This document shows, piece by piece, positions 1 through 12,177 of a stretch of 31,367 nt of DNA. Source of the DNA: Zygnema cylindricum (lineage: Eukaryota > Streptophyta > Zygnematophyceae > Zygnematales > Zygnemataceae); assembly GCA_037447655.1 (NCBI GenBank), contig JBBHKE010003024.1, forward strand, positions 1-31,367. Direction: 5' to 3'. The first letter of the stretch is position 1. Each line of letters begins with the position of its first letter. Both the position numbers and the translations under genes were made by a program. Under the pieces are notes generated by a model. It was not told the DNA's origin. It was given only the letters and a program-made list of their open reading frames with translations, and made no database searches.

Positions 1-1385
1 TTTTTCTGATTCTCCTCTTCTTGATTTGAATCGTAGGAACTCTAAAACAGACTTCTGACATTTTAAAAGTTTTTTTTTTTTTTTTGCGATTAACTTTATT
101 GGATTCCTTTATTTTTTTCCTAATTTTTTTTTTTTGCAATATTAGAGGGTTTTTTTTTTATTTTTCCTCATTATTTTGAAGGACTCCGGGGAAAAGATAA
201 ATTAAGAAAGTAGCAAAATAGCTATTTTTGGGAAAAAAAGAAAAAAAAAGATATTTATTTCGTTAAAACTTTTGACCGCACTAAATGTGTCGTTATTTTT
301 TTTTTAATGGGAATTATATATCGTAGGATTATAATAGAATTCTTTTTGTATTTTTCTTTTTAAATGTTTTATTTGTTCTGAGATAATTTTTTATTTCCCT
401 TTTTTTTGTTTTTTGGGTGTTATTATTTTGTTGATAAAAATATAACTATGTATATTGTTTAGTATGTACAAATGACGCTAGTTTTCAAATATTTTTGTGA
501 ATCGAGAAATTTTCCAAAATACAAAAATTTAAAGGGGAATTAAAAGAGATAAATTTTGACATGTGATAATGAGAAATCATTTTTTATTATTTTTCTTGGG
601 ACTTTGAATGAAGATTTTTTATTTTTTTTTGAGAAGCTCGATGGGAATAGTTACAGTCGAAAATTTGATAAATTTACATCCTTTCAAAATTTTCTATGAC
701 ACAATCAATCAGGAGTTAAAAGTAGAATTTGTTTATCTTTTAACGTGTTTTTATTTAAGTGTAAAACTATATTTTAGAAACCCAAAAAATAAGAAAAATG
801 ACTTATCAATCCAGCTTATAAAACTTTATAATGCGGCTAAAAAATCGACCGAAAGAAATAAAAATAAAGAAAAAAATTAAGAAAAGAAGTAAGGAAATAA
901 AGAAAATAGATAAGTAAATTGAACTGTCAACCTCAAAAAAACTTTTTCAAGCATGTATTAAATCCGAACAGGAAGAAATTTTCTGGCATCATTCTTAATT
1001 TTTTTTTCAAAATTCTTAAAGGAATTTCGCCGCATCTGCAACCCTAAGATTCTCATATTTAATTTAATTGCTTATTCTTGAAATTTTATGAATTTTGGAG
1101 TGTATTTTTTGCATTTTATTTTTTCTTTTGGCTTATTCCTTTTTCTAATATATTTTTTTTTGTTTCTGATTTGTTTCTTCTGTCAGGGAATTTAGCATTA
1201 AATATAAGAAAAAAAAAAATAGAACACAATGAAATAACAATAAAAAAACAAAATAACGAAAAAAAAAATTGGGAGAGGGTGAGGGGGAGAGGGGGTGGAG
1301 GAAGGGGACAAGGAAAGCTCGAATTAAAAAGTTCAATTGGCAAATCATTCGGGTACAGCAGTCGAATGAAAGGCAAAAAAATATA
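1..1385. other. AT-rich intergenic DNA, no gene seen
   Basis: This stretch is dominated by poly-T and poly-A runs. The only open frames (for example 608-880 and 1078-1386) have low-complexity Lys/Asn/Phe composition, no recognisable domain and no convincing splice context. I see no RNA gene or transposon ends here. Confidence 0.6.
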
Positions 1386-1545
1386 AGTGAACTCCAAACT
1401 CGAAATAAATAATAAAAAAACCGACAATAGGAGCGATAATAGATCCTAGGAAGGTTAGGAAAGTTAAAGGAAGGTTGTAGGAAGGTTCTAGGAAGGTAAG
1501 GTCCTAGGAAGGTTATAGGAAGGTCTTAGAAAGGAAGGTTCCACC
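1386..1545. repeat. Degenerate minisatellite, AGGAAGGTT-type units
   Basis: A short lead-in (GTGAACTC..AAACTCG) is followed by an irregular tandem array of 10-12 bp units built on AGGAAGGTTnTAGG. A second copy of the same lead-in plus array occurs at 6050-6262, so this is a dispersed repeat rather than a one-off tandem expansion. No coding potential is visible. Confidence 0.65.
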
Positions 1546-2742
1546 TCTCTTTACACCAAATTAGTATTGAAATTTGTAGTTTTACCCTTAGGCTAGTAGC
1601 TCCTTAATTTTTTCTTTTTTTTTCTGTTTTTTTTACTAATGCTGATGGGTATTGTACTTTTACTGTTTTCGACATATATTAAATTGGCGCGTTTTTAAGC
1701 AACATATTTTTTAGTGAGAAACATATTTTCTATTTTTTGCCATAAACTCTATTTTAATTCTATTATAATTTCTATTTTATTTATAGATTTGATACAATGT
1801 TGATGAAATGGACAAAATTGCTGATAACGTTGACAATAAGTTGTTAAAAACTAAAACAAAATGTTGATGAAGAATTTGTTTACCGAGGACTAAAACCTTT
1901 TATAGGAGAGAAAAAGTTAATATTTGAAAGATATCCCCTCGGAGGTTGTAAGTCATATTTTTGAGAAAAAAAAAAAAAACTTGTGGAGAAAAAATATTGT
2001 AAGTGATTTGAAATTTGTACAAAGACGTAAACAGGAAATTAAATATATAACTAGCGTTTTTTTTTTTCTGTTTTTTGTTTTTTGATGACAAAATTTTAAC
2101 ATTGATGGACGCTAAAAGTACGATTATACAAAAAGTACATCTATGCAATAAGTGGTAGTCAAAAGTTTAGGAATGCGTACTAAATTCGTATAGTACTAAT
2201 CGTAGAAATTGTAATTGAAAAAGAATAAAAAAAAAAAACAAAAATGAAGCGAAAAGCGGATTCTTATAATTACTACGGGAAAATCTCTGTAGTTACCTGA
2301 AAACGAAAACTACCCCGACGTTTGTCTTTAAGTGAAACCCGAATCAGTACTTTGACACGTCATGACGAACTTTTTTTTCTTTGTCACCAATAGGATTGCA
2401 GAATTTCAATTAATTCGACCTAAAATTAATTCGATCCACACCATTCCTGGAAAAGAAGAAAAAGAAAGAAGAAAAAGACAAAGAAAAAGAACAAAAAGAA
2501 AAACAAAAAGAAGAAGCACTTTTTTGTCGTTTGACCTTTTACAAACATTTTTATCAAAACCACCGTCAAAAAAGTAAAAAACTCTTAAAAAACCCTCCAC
2601 CTGTCTCCCCGCACTATATAACGTACTAATTCAATCAAACCATATAATACGAACATGTAGTACAAACGAACCACATACACCATTTCGAACTTTATTTGAA
2701 ACGTTCCAATCGCATGCAGCCGCAGATCTCGGCGATTTCATT

Positions 2743-2753
2743 ATCCCACATCG
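2743..2753 (+). promoter_or_regulatory. Plant snRNA upstream sequence element (USE)
   Basis: ATCCCACATCG matches the plant snRNA USE consensus RTCCCACATCG exactly. It lies 60-70 bp upstream of the U1 +1 at 2813, with a TATA box between them, the known arrangement for Pol II-transcribed plant snRNA genes. The same element is kept in the other U1 locus (25533-25543, minus strand). Confidence 0.92.
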
Positions 2754-2781
2754 ATTTCCCAAACGCTCGCCGCGCCAAACT

Positions 2782-2787
2782 TATAAA
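2782..2787 (+). promoter_or_regulatory. TATA box of U1 snRNA copy A
   Basis: TATAAA begins exactly 31 bp upstream of the U1 5' end (2813), the same distance as in the second U1 copy. USE plus TATA at this position is the known plant snRNA promoter. Confidence 0.88.
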
Positions 2788-2812
2788 TTTAAATGATTTA
2801 TATTTTAATAGT

Positions 2813-2973
2813 ATACTTACCTGGGCGGGGTCAATCTGCTATCCGTACGGCAGATGGCTTAGAGCCAGGCACGCCATTGCACCGCGGCGGGTCAACGCGC
2901 TAACACGCCGGAATTCCCGGTGATGTACGTCATAATTAGTGACAGAAGGGGCCTGCGCTTGCGCGGCCCCTAC
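2813..2973 (+). pseudogene. U1 spliceosomal snRNA copy A, probably decayed
   Basis: U1 snRNA recognises 5' splice sites by base pairing through its 5' end. Visible here are the invariant 5' end ATACTTACCTGG, the GGGGTCAAT start of stem-loop I, the U1A-type loop ATTGCACC in stem-loop II, and a strong terminal stem-loop IV (GGGGCC..GGCCCC). The length of about 161 nt fits plant U1. Compared with copy B it carries about 8 substitutions. One changes the Sm site from AATTTGTG to AATTAGTG (2934-2941) and two others change the stem-loop I loop. The 3' processing box found downstream of copy B is not recognisable here (only CAAATAAATCATTAAAG). Promoter elements remain intact, so it may be transcribed, but the Sm-site change should impair snRNP assembly. 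I infer a young pseudogene or divergent variant; a functional variant U1 is not excluded. Confidence 0.85.
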
Positions 2974-3473
2974 CAACAAATAAATCATTAAAGAAGGTTG
3001 AAAAAAATTGGGAGCTTTTGTAAATTCATTTTTTAATGGCAGAATTCCAAATTTGTTTGAGGTCTTAGGTTGCGAACGAAGTGTTGAATGTCGCAACTTT
3101 TCGTTTTATTATTCACATTTGTGCACATTTGTGAAGGCCATATTGATAAAGAAAAAAGGGATGGAATCGAAGATTAATTTTTTGATATGTGAGTGTTTGT
3201 TGCTAGTGACGAGTGTCGCATCACATCGGATGAAACTATTTCCGACCGTTAATGTCATTTAGGAGTTGATGTAGACAAAAAATTGGGTATTTTTTGCTGG
3301 TTTTATCCGATGCGCCGATGCGATTCTCAAACGAATGTAAACAGAAAATATATTTTTAATGTGTCTCTCCTAATGTGGCGATGCGATGTGATACAGTACG
3401 GACGATAAATCGCCGACAAATCAGGTGTGCCGATGCGATATGGATACACCATTGTGGATTTAGTTTAATGGTT

Positions 3474-3572
3474 GGGAGGGAGGGAGGAGGAGGGAGGGAG
3501 GGAGGGAGGGAGGGAGGGAGGGAGGGAGGGAGGGAGGGAGGGAGGGAGGGTGGGAGGGAGGGAGGGAGACTG
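3474..3572 (+). repeat. (GGGA)n microsatellite
   Basis: About 20 or more near-perfect GGGA units on the plus strand. It is the first of three purine-only arrays in arm A. The long Pro/Ser/Leu and Gly/Arg/Glu frames read through it are artefacts. Confidence 0.95.
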
Positions 3573-3867
3573 AGAGGGAGGGATGTAGATGGAGAGGGAG
3601 GGAGGAAGAGGGAGGGAGAGAAGGAAGGTTTGGTGGGAGGGATAGGGAGAGGGAGATAGCCCCTCCACCTTTTACTCGCCGATTCAAAAAAAAAAGGGCT
3701 CGCATAGAAGTAGGAGTGCGGGAGAGAGGGAATTTTGGGAGGGAGGGATGGGGGAGAGAGAGAACTGCTGTTTCCCTCCCTCTCTCTCTCCAATTCGCAG
3801 ATGCGTATTTGTTTAGGGTTGGGAGAGGGGGGAGGAGGGAGGGAAGGTGGAAGCAAAGGGGGAAAGT

Positions 3868-4292
3868 AAGGGGGGGAAGGAGGGAGGAGGGAGGAGGGGT
3901 GGAGGGAGGAGGGAGGAGGGAGGAGGGAGGAGGGAGGAGGGAGGAGGGAGGAGGGAGGAGGGAGGAGGGAGGAGGGAGGAGGGAGGAGGGAGGAGGGAGG
4001 AGGGAGGAGGGAGGAGGGAGGAGGGAGGAGGAGGAGGGAGGAGGGAGGAGGGAGGAGGGAGGAGGGGAGGAGGGAGGAGGGAGGAGGGAGGAGGGAGGAG
4101 GGAGGAGGGAGGAGGGAGGAGGGAGGGGGAGGAGGGAGGAGGGAGGAGGGAGGGAGGAGGAGGAGGAGGAGGAGGGAGGAGGGAGGAGGGAGAGGAGGGA
4201 GGAGGGAGGAGGAGAGGGAGGAGGGAGGAGGGAGGAGGGAGGAGGGAGGGAGGAGGGAGGAGGGAGGAGGGAGGAGGGAGGAGGGAGGAGGG
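3868..4292 (+). repeat. (GGGAGGA)n purine array
   Basis: About 420 bp built from a 7-bp GGGAGGA unit with occasional GGA or GGGA variants, purine-only on the plus strand. Runs of three G every 1-4 nt make it a strong G-quadruplex and H-DNA candidate. The matching stretch of arm B (about 24540-24600, minus strand) is far shorter, so this array expanded after duplication. Confidence 0.93.
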
Positions 4293-4342
4293 AGGGAGAG
4301 AGCTGATCGCTCCCCAGCGGGAGGAGAGAGGAGGCAGACGGA

Positions 4343-4690
4343 GGGAAGGAGGGAGGGAGGGAGGGAGGGAGGGGGGGAGGGAGGGAGGGAGGGAGGGAGG
4401 GGAGGGAGGGAGGGAGGGAGGGAGGGAGGGAGGGAGGGAGGGAGGGAGGGAGGGAGGGGAGGGAGGGAGGGAGGGAGGGAGGGAGGGAGGGAGGGAGGGA
4501 GGGAGGGAGGGAGGGAGGGAGGGAGGGAGGGAGGGAGGGAGGGAGGAGGGAGGGAGGGAGGGAGGGAGGGAGGGAGGGAGGGAGGGAGGGAGGGAGGGAG
4601 GGAGGGAGGGAGGGAGGGAGGGAGGGAGGGAGGGAGGGAGGGAGGGAGGGAGGGAGGGAGGGAGGGAGGGAGGGAGGGAGGGAGGAGGGA
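4343..4690 (+). repeat. (GGGA)n microsatellite, long
   Basis: About 350 bp of almost uninterrupted GGGA units, separated from the preceding 7-mer array by a short non-repeat spacer (AGCTGATCGCTCCCCAGCGG). Its real length may be uncertain in an assembly. Confidence 0.95.
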
Positions 4691-4892
4691 GCGAGAGAGA
4701 GGGAGGGATGGAGGGGGGAAGAGAGGGTAAAGAGGAAAATAGATGTCCCCTCTATCTTTCCCTCTCTCTCCCACTCTCTCCCCCCCTCTCCCACTCTTTC
4801 CCTCCCTCTCGCCCTAGCCCTTCTCGCCTTCGTTTCCCTCTCTAACCCCTTCTCCCTCCTCCTTTATGTCCCTCAGGTTCAGGGTTTCAAGT

Positions 4893-4930
4893 TTGTGGTT
4901 TAGGGTTTCGGGTTGGAGGGTTAAGGGTTT
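4893..4930 (+). repeat. Degenerate plant telomere-like repeats
   Basis: Several TTTAGGG / TTAAGGG-like units occur in a row (TTTAGGGTTTCGGG, then AGGGTTAAGGG), resembling the plant telomere repeat TTTAGGG. The same motif block sits at the inner end of arm B in inverted orientation (24305-24346). It is too degenerate and short to be an active telomere. Confidence 0.55.
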
Positions 4931-4970
4931 TCTCGTTTTTACGCTTTTCTGTATAATTTCCCGATGTGTA

Positions 4971-5186
4971 CACCGTGTATCGCTATTAGTGTTGATAAGT
5001 TTTTTCGCCACAAAACATCTTTTCTCCGTACACACTTGTCCGATTTTTAGTTTGAGATCGCCAATTGGAAGTTGAGAATCTTACTTCTCAATCGCAACCG
5101 TCAGATTCACAATCTGACAAGTGTGTAAGGAGAAAAGTTGTTTTAAGAGACCAAAAAAACATTATCACTAATAGCGATTCACGGTG
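4971..5186. mobile_element. ~217-bp palindromic MITE, copy 1
   Basis: The ends are inverted repeats (CACCGTGtATCGCTATTAG at left, CTAATAGCGATTCACGGTG at right) and the similarity runs inward for about 75 bp per side, so the element folds almost end to end. It is flanked by TA on both sides, consistent with a TA target duplication (Tc1/mariner type), but other copies do not confirm this uniformly. The family is non-coding. Full-length copies lie at 13083, 14259, 15227, 16840 and 18331. Confidence 0.88.
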
Positions 5187-5280
5187 TACCATCGAAATTT
5201 TTTATACGCAAAACCTTTTTTAACAGATGTTGCAAGCGCAATTTTTTTATCAATTTGTGAGTTTTTCTACTCTTTTTAGG

Positions 5281-6035
5281 CCCACTTTAACCCACAGCCA
5301 CTGTTGGCCTGGCAATCAAGCTGACAATATGAATGCACCCCTGTGCAGCCTGGACTCCCCTGAGTCCGTATGAAAAAGAATCTGTGAAAACGCCCAACCA
5401 GGTGATAAGTTATGAGGCAGTAAAAATGCCAATTTATACAAACTCTCAAAGGGAGAGGTGACTGCCTACCAGAATTTTCTAAGTCCTGATTCCCTCTAAT
5501 AACTTCTATCTACTGAAGTACGGACCAATCAGATTACTGTACCATACCAAAAAGTACTACTGTCGGTGTACCTTTTGTACGGCCTATGTACGACATGACT
5601 ATTAAGCGGACGCGTGTTTCCTTTTCACTCGTCCGTACATTCCTCGGAATTCCTATGACCGAATGTCATCTCTCCACGTGGCTCTAGGTCATGCCACATC
5701 ACTAAACGCCAAAGTGACTACTCCGTGATTTTGGCGATGATGTGCGCCGTTGGATTTGCAGCGAGACGCAATCTTGGCCGTAATAAATACTTGCGCGATA
5801 TTTGTTTCGTTGTCGAAAAAAATTACGTGGTATCCGTTTTGAATTGGTTTATTCATAAAACTGTATCCATGCACGCTCTACACAATTTTAGTTAAATGGA
5901 TTTGCTTTTCTTAAATATATATATATATCTATCACATACTATAGCATTTAGCATTGGTCCTAGTCTACTAGGATAAAGCTGACCACTATCGGCCAGCTTG
6001 ACGATTTGCAGGTATCGGGATCAAATCCCGGGTCC
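5281..6035 (-). mobile_element. Degraded LTR fragment related to the 19-23 kb retrotransposon
   Basis: From about 5281 the plus-strand sequence follows the internal order of the LTR at 19226-20399. Shared landmarks are a CCCCTGTG.AGCCT.GACTCCCCTGAGTCC block, TTTTCTAAGTCCT, CTATCTACTGAAGTACGG, a GTACGGCC..TGTACGACATG block and the tRNA-like GGATCAAATCC near its end. The first ~200 bp and last ~200 bp of the LTR are missing and identity is far lower than between the two intact LTRs. It is an old, truncated LTR in the same orientation, with no internal domain beside it. The approach to its left end carries a ~46-bp segment (5237-5284) that recurs inverted just outside the intact element (19169-19222). 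Confidence 0.85.
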
Positions 6036-6049
6036 ACGGCAAAAAAAAT

Positions 6050-6262
6050 AAAGTGAACTCGAAACTCGCGATCAATTATAAAAAAAATGGAAGATGGGAC
6101 TGATAATAGCTCTTGGGAAGGTTCTAAAAAGGTTTGGAAGGTCTTAAAAAGGTTTCTAAGAAGGTTAGGTAGGTCTTAGGAAGGCCGTAGAAAGGATTCA
6201 TGAATGTTTTAGAAAGGTTAAGAAGTTTCTAAGAAGGTCTTAGGAAGGTCTAGGAAATTTCT
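6050..6262. repeat. Degenerate minisatellite, second copy (TTAGGAAGGTC units)
   Basis: It starts with the same GTGAACTCGAAACTCG lead-in as 1386 and continues as an irregular array of 10-12 bp TTAGGAAGGTC / TCTAAGAAGG units. It directly abuts the truncated LTR fragment. Confidence 0.65.
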
Positions 6263-7206
6263 CCAACCATGGGGGAGAGTTGATTCAGGCGAACGACATA
6301 GTCTGCGATGCGATAGATATCATTGCTTTTGAGTGGTGGGGTGGGGAGGAGGGGGGGGAGGAGGGAGGGGGAGGAGGGATGGGAGGATGACTATTGTTTG
6401 CTACCATTGGAAATACTATTTCTTTCTACCCGAGCTCATTTTTCTATTTTCGTTTTTTCCTTTCCTTTTGTTTTCCTCTGTACTCAGATATATATCATCA
6501 TGTTTTTTTAACAAAAATCGTTCTTTTCTTATAGTAATAACAATAACCTGAATATGAGAACAATAGTAAAAAAACTAGGAATATAAATAACAAATCACTA
6601 AATTTGATCTCGACTTTTTTCCCGACAAAAATCACAAAATAATTTTATAAACATTTGGAGAGTCACACGAATGGCGGATAAGTCTCCCCTTTTCTCTAAA
6701 CGAAATTTAGTGTGTTACTTCGTAATTTTTCCTGGAAACTAATAATTATTTTATTGTTCGTGATAGGCATTGTACTTTTTTTGTACTTTTCGTACATTTT
6801 TGTGCACACTCGTACCATTTTTTGCCCTTTTCACCTTTAAGTAACTCATGTACCTTTTGTACCTTTTTGTACCTTTTCACACTTTTTCGTACTTTGTCCA
6901 GCTTTGGCCGCTTCCAACTTATATGGAATTGATAGGTGTTTAAAGAGTTTATGTCATATTTTTTTGTTTTATTCTTTAAATTTTTTCGTATGAAAAAGAA
7001 ATTGTTGATGAAAAGGACATTCTTGTTGGAAAGCTGAGGAGTTTTTAATGGAGAAAAACAGTTTTTATGAAAATCTCGTTTTTATCGAGGACCAAAACCT
7101 TTTTATGGCAAAAAAAAATAATTGATTACTATATTTTTTTTTTAGACAAAAGTTGTAGATTTTTGAATCAAATAATTGTGGTTGACACTGAAAAGACAAT
7201 CGCACA
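6263..7206. other. Gene-free AT-rich spacer with TACC/T minisatellite
   Basis: No gene seen. Around 6775-6900 is a loose repeat of GTACCTTTTT / GTACTTTTT units. A TCGAGGACCAAAACCTTTTTATGG stretch near 7086 resembles one near 1880, suggesting another dispersed repeat. The open frame at 6323-6511 is low complexity. Confidence 0.5.
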
Positions 7207-8641
<1,435 letters not shown>

Positions 8642-11600
8642 TCAAGTATCCGTACGTATGCATGATTTGCCGCCGACGTTAATTTTGTACCCTTCGTCAC
8701 ACGTGCAGGATTTCAGTGTCACGTCACACGAGCCGTGACCTCCGCAGGCTCCATCGGGATTGCCGGCATTACAAAAATCCGTACATATTTCTGTCGTTTT
8801 CTGCGGCTTGAATGGACACCTTCCCCAGGAGTCGCCGGTCAGACAATTGGAGGAAACGACAGGACAGTACAGCTGTCCGTTTCGCTGGACGGTGATTGGT
8901 CCCGACAAAAAGTTAGATGACACGTCAGCATTAAAATTTTCGGAAACGACAGAAAAGAAGAGAGAGCCCGTGAAGAAATTATTGGCGAGCGATCTGATTG
9001 GCCCGCCAGGAAAAAAACACAAAACATATGTACGGTCAGATAAAAAAAATACGATGACTGAAACAGAAAAAAAAAAAAAAAAAAAACTTTATTTATTCCT
9101 TTTTTTTTTTTTTCTTTTCTTTATTCCTTTTCTGTCCGGAAGGCTGGCAGCACCTTGTACGGTCCCTGTACGGAGTATGATACAAGAGGAAAGGGCAGCA
9201 GAGTGCCGTACAGTACGGTTTGGAATATTTGTCGTTGGGACATGAAAAAAGTCAAAATTGTACGAAAAAAATCAAAAGCGTACTTTTTTAACTCACACTT
9301 TTTGTAGATTGAACAGAGAGGACAAAACCGGAAGTCGTCCGGAAAGTTGGTTACCGTCTCTCAAAAAACAAGAAAAAAAAAACAAGATGAAGATCAGAAG
9401 AAATCGCTTCGAAGGGGAAGACAGGGGAGGAGGGAGGAGGGAGGGAGGGAGGAGAGGGGAGAGGAGAGGAGAGAGAAAATAGAAGACGGTAGAAAAACAA
9501 AGGGGAAAATATGAGATGGAGAAAGAGAGAGAGGGACAGACAGAGAGGAGAGAGGAGGAGGGGGGGAGAAGGAGAGTGAGGGGGAGAAAAGGGCGGGGGA
9601 GAAAGAGCGGGGGAGACAGGGAGTTGGGGGGAAAAGTAAACAGAAACAAATGAAAAAACTAAAAATCATTAAAAAAGCAAAAAAAAAAAAAAAATCTTTA
9701 TGAAAAATTCAACGGAAATCGGTTAAGAAACCGTCGCTTACAAGTCGGTGAGATATCGGAGATTTGCGATTGTACTCGATAAAGTTCCGGAGATTTGATT
9801 TTCCGATAAATCCCTGAATTCAATATTAAACAAATTTATAATTAATATTACCATTTTATTTTATTTTATTTTCCTGTCTTTTGTTTTTTGGGATTCAAAT
9901 AAATAAACGAACCATTAAAAATATTAGTGAAAACTTTTGCCTGCCTAGTTTCTGATATTTTCAGTTATTATATAATCTTTAATTTCTTCTCCAAAAAAAA
10001 AAAAAATTGACGATAAAGTAACTGGAAAATGACAAAATGAAGAGATGATAATGAGATATATCTGTCTTAATGGTAGATATTATAATAGACTTAAACATAA
10101 AAAAACGAAAACAAACAAAAAAACAAAAACAAACAAGAAAACATAGAAAACACAACATAGAAAACATTGTTAGACAAAAAAAACATAACTACAAAAACCC
10201 AAAAAGAAACACTAAAATCATAAGTACGAAAAAGAAAAAAAGGGGGATGATTTCAACTCACAAAGTTTGAAGCGACAAACATCCGAACAACGACATTGGA
10301 ATCGGATTCACGAAAGAATTTGTGCTCAAATTAAGTTCGACCAAATTTTTCATGTTTGTCAAAAAAGTTGTCGGGATCGCTCCCGTGAAATTGTTTTGGG
10401 AAAGATCCAAATACAACATATTGGGCCAATTACTAATTAGCGTTAAAGTTGCGTTAAAGAAATTTTTACTCAAATCGAGATAAAAAAGACTAGTCGCGGT
10501 CGACAACGCTAATATAGGTCCACTTAATTGATTGTTTTGGAGTCGTAAATCTTCCAAAGGGCAATTGGAAAAAGAGGAAGGAAGGGGACCACTTAATTTA
10601 TTATTGAAGGCATAAAATGCAACTAATTGGGTAAATTGTGGTATAGCGCCCGATAAACCATTGTTATATACCGTAAATTCGCGAAAATTCTGGAGATTTA
10701 CTAATTCCGGAGGGATAATCCCCGATATATTGTTCAATTCGAGACCTAAAGAAGCCAGAGACGAAAGGGAACTTAATTCCTTTGGAATAAAACCATTTAG
10801 AAAATTTTGACCAAGTTGAACGTTGTACAAATTCGAACATTTTGAAAACTTCGAAGGTATCGATCCCGAAAATTTGTTCGAACTAAAATCTAAATAGGTC
10901 AAAAAATCGGCGTTGGGTCCCGAACAAAGTCCATTAATAAAAAATTCAATGCCTCCAGAAATCAAATTGTCCCTCAAATCCAAAGTATAAAAGGAACCAT
11001 TTTTGAAATTCGGCGGTAAAACGCCGGAAATTCGATTTTGTCGCAATACGAGTGCGATTCCGGAACCTTCCGGACCCGAATAATTAAAGTTTCCGAATTC
11101 GGAAGGAATACTCCCATTTAGAAAATTGGCAGTTAAATCCAATTCCGAAAGGGGTAAAAACCCCAAAACTTTTGGAATGGGGCCGAAAAGTTTCATGTAC
11201 AACAATTTGACACTTGTCAAATTGGGAGGCCAGCTGGCAGCTGACGTAGGCAGAGCAGAAGGAGACAAATTTGGATTGTACCCTAAATCCAAAACCTCTA
11301 AATTGGGAAAATTAAATGCGGTCAACCACGGAGGAAAAGTTCCAGAAAATTGATTTCCTTGGAGCCAAAGATTTTTTAATTTCGGAAAAATGGGAAAAAA
11401 AAGGGCGTTAAAAGAACCCGAAAATCGGTTATTACTGAGATCTATGGTACTCAGTTCCGTTAAATTTGTCACCGTTTCTATGCCGCCGTTCAGTTCCAAA
11501 TTCCCTCCGAGATTCAGTACGGTCAAACTAGACGACAAACTCGCCCAACTGTACGGAATGGGTCCCGAAAAACCGTTCCCAGAAAGATCCAAAACCGACA

Positions 11601-12177
11601 GAGAAACCAAATCTCCTATTTTGTCGGGTAGCGGTCCTTCCAACCGATTCATGCTCAGTTTCAGTTCCGTCATCCCCAAAAAACTCCCCAAAAAAGTCAA
11701 CGACCCGTTGACTTTATTCCCGCTCAAATCCAACGAAGTCAAACTCGTCAACTTCTGCCAGCTGTTCGGTACGGCTCCGTGAAACCCGTTCCCGGATAAA
11801 TCCAAAACCTTGAGATATTTTAACCGGCCGACTGCGGCCGGCAACTCTCCGCCGTCAAAAATCCCGCCGGCCAATCGGAGCTCCCGGACCCTATACTGGA
11901 TCCTGGGCCTTCCGCAAATCACGCCGGCCCAGCAGCAGGCTTCAACGGTATTATTGGGGCGCCAGTCGGAGAGGTACCCGGTTTTGCCGTTTAGTGCTGT
12001 ACGGATGTCGAGCAGAGTGGTGAGGTCGGTGCCGTAGAGTTGCGCGGGACACGCGGCGGACGCGGATTGGGGGAAGGGGGAGAGGAGGGAGAGGAGGAGG
12101 AGGAGGAGGAAGGGGAGGAGGTGGGGGGGGAGGCGAGGGAGGGGGAGGGAGGGAGGGAAGGGGAGGCGGTGCGTCAT
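8642..12177 (-). CDS. Secreted LRR protein with C-terminal EGF-like module (3 exons)
   Basis: Spliced model: exons 12177-10262, 9359-9297 and 8993-8642, encoding about 776 residues. Residues 1-41 form a signal peptide with a long Leu core. Residues 43-90 are an LRR N-terminal cap (a Cys-Cys-Trp-x-Gly-Val near its end). Roughly 20 plant-type LRRs (LxGxIP) follow to about residue 690. Residues 730-771 form an EGF-like module (GHGSC, CTCDEGY, final Cys). Both introns have GTGAGT donors and sit in phase 2 within LRRs, typical of plant LRR genes; exon 2 is only 63 nt and rebuilds one LRR seamlessly (LQTL to DGNQLSG, then LQKV to SLANNF). No transmembrane segment or kinase is visible before the TGA, so I infer an apoplastic or cell-wall protein that could bind a ligand or partner receptor. 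A downstream exon adding a membrane anchor cannot be excluded. The signal-peptide region overlaps a purine-rich plus-strand tract. Confidence 0.88.
8994..9296 (-). other. Intron 2 of the LRR gene
   Basis: It starts GTGAGTTA after AAA-GT and ends CCAATCAG before A-TCG; phase 2. It contains an A19/T-rich block on the plus strand around 9065-9125. The splice is supported by continuity of the LRR motif across it. Confidence 0.78.
9360..10261 (-). other. Intron 1 of the LRR gene
   Basis: It begins GTGAGTTG after the codon fragment TT and ends TTTTTTGAG before A-GAC. Joining gives an uninterrupted LRR. It contains a purine-rich microsatellite (about 9405-9620) and poly-A/T tracts but no other gene. 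Confidence 0.8.

Larger units (their letters stand above)
1900..4935 (+). repeat. Inverted duplication, arm A (carries U1 snRNA copy)
   Basis: Read as the reverse complement, this segment aligns to about 24302-26565 over most of its length. The match covers the region upstream of the U1 promoter (2215-2700), the promoter and U1 body (2700-2973), the downstream region (3240-3460), the purine microsatellites and a telomere-like tail (4870-4930). Identity is highest over the U1 promoter, where about 100 bp from the USE region to the TATA box look identical. Differences are indels, a much longer purine array in this arm and a MITE fragment in the other arm. It could be a segmental duplication or two opposed copies of a larger element. 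The outer boundary is approximate because similarity fades near 1880-1900. Confidence 0.8.

Noticed and set aside
3356-4845. Large proline/serine/leucine and glycine/arginine/glutamate frames
   Set aside because: They are translations of GGGA and GGGAGGA arrays, open in several frames at once.
11126-12037. Plus-strand frames over the LRR gene
   Set aside because: Antisense shadows of the LRR exon; no domain on this strand.
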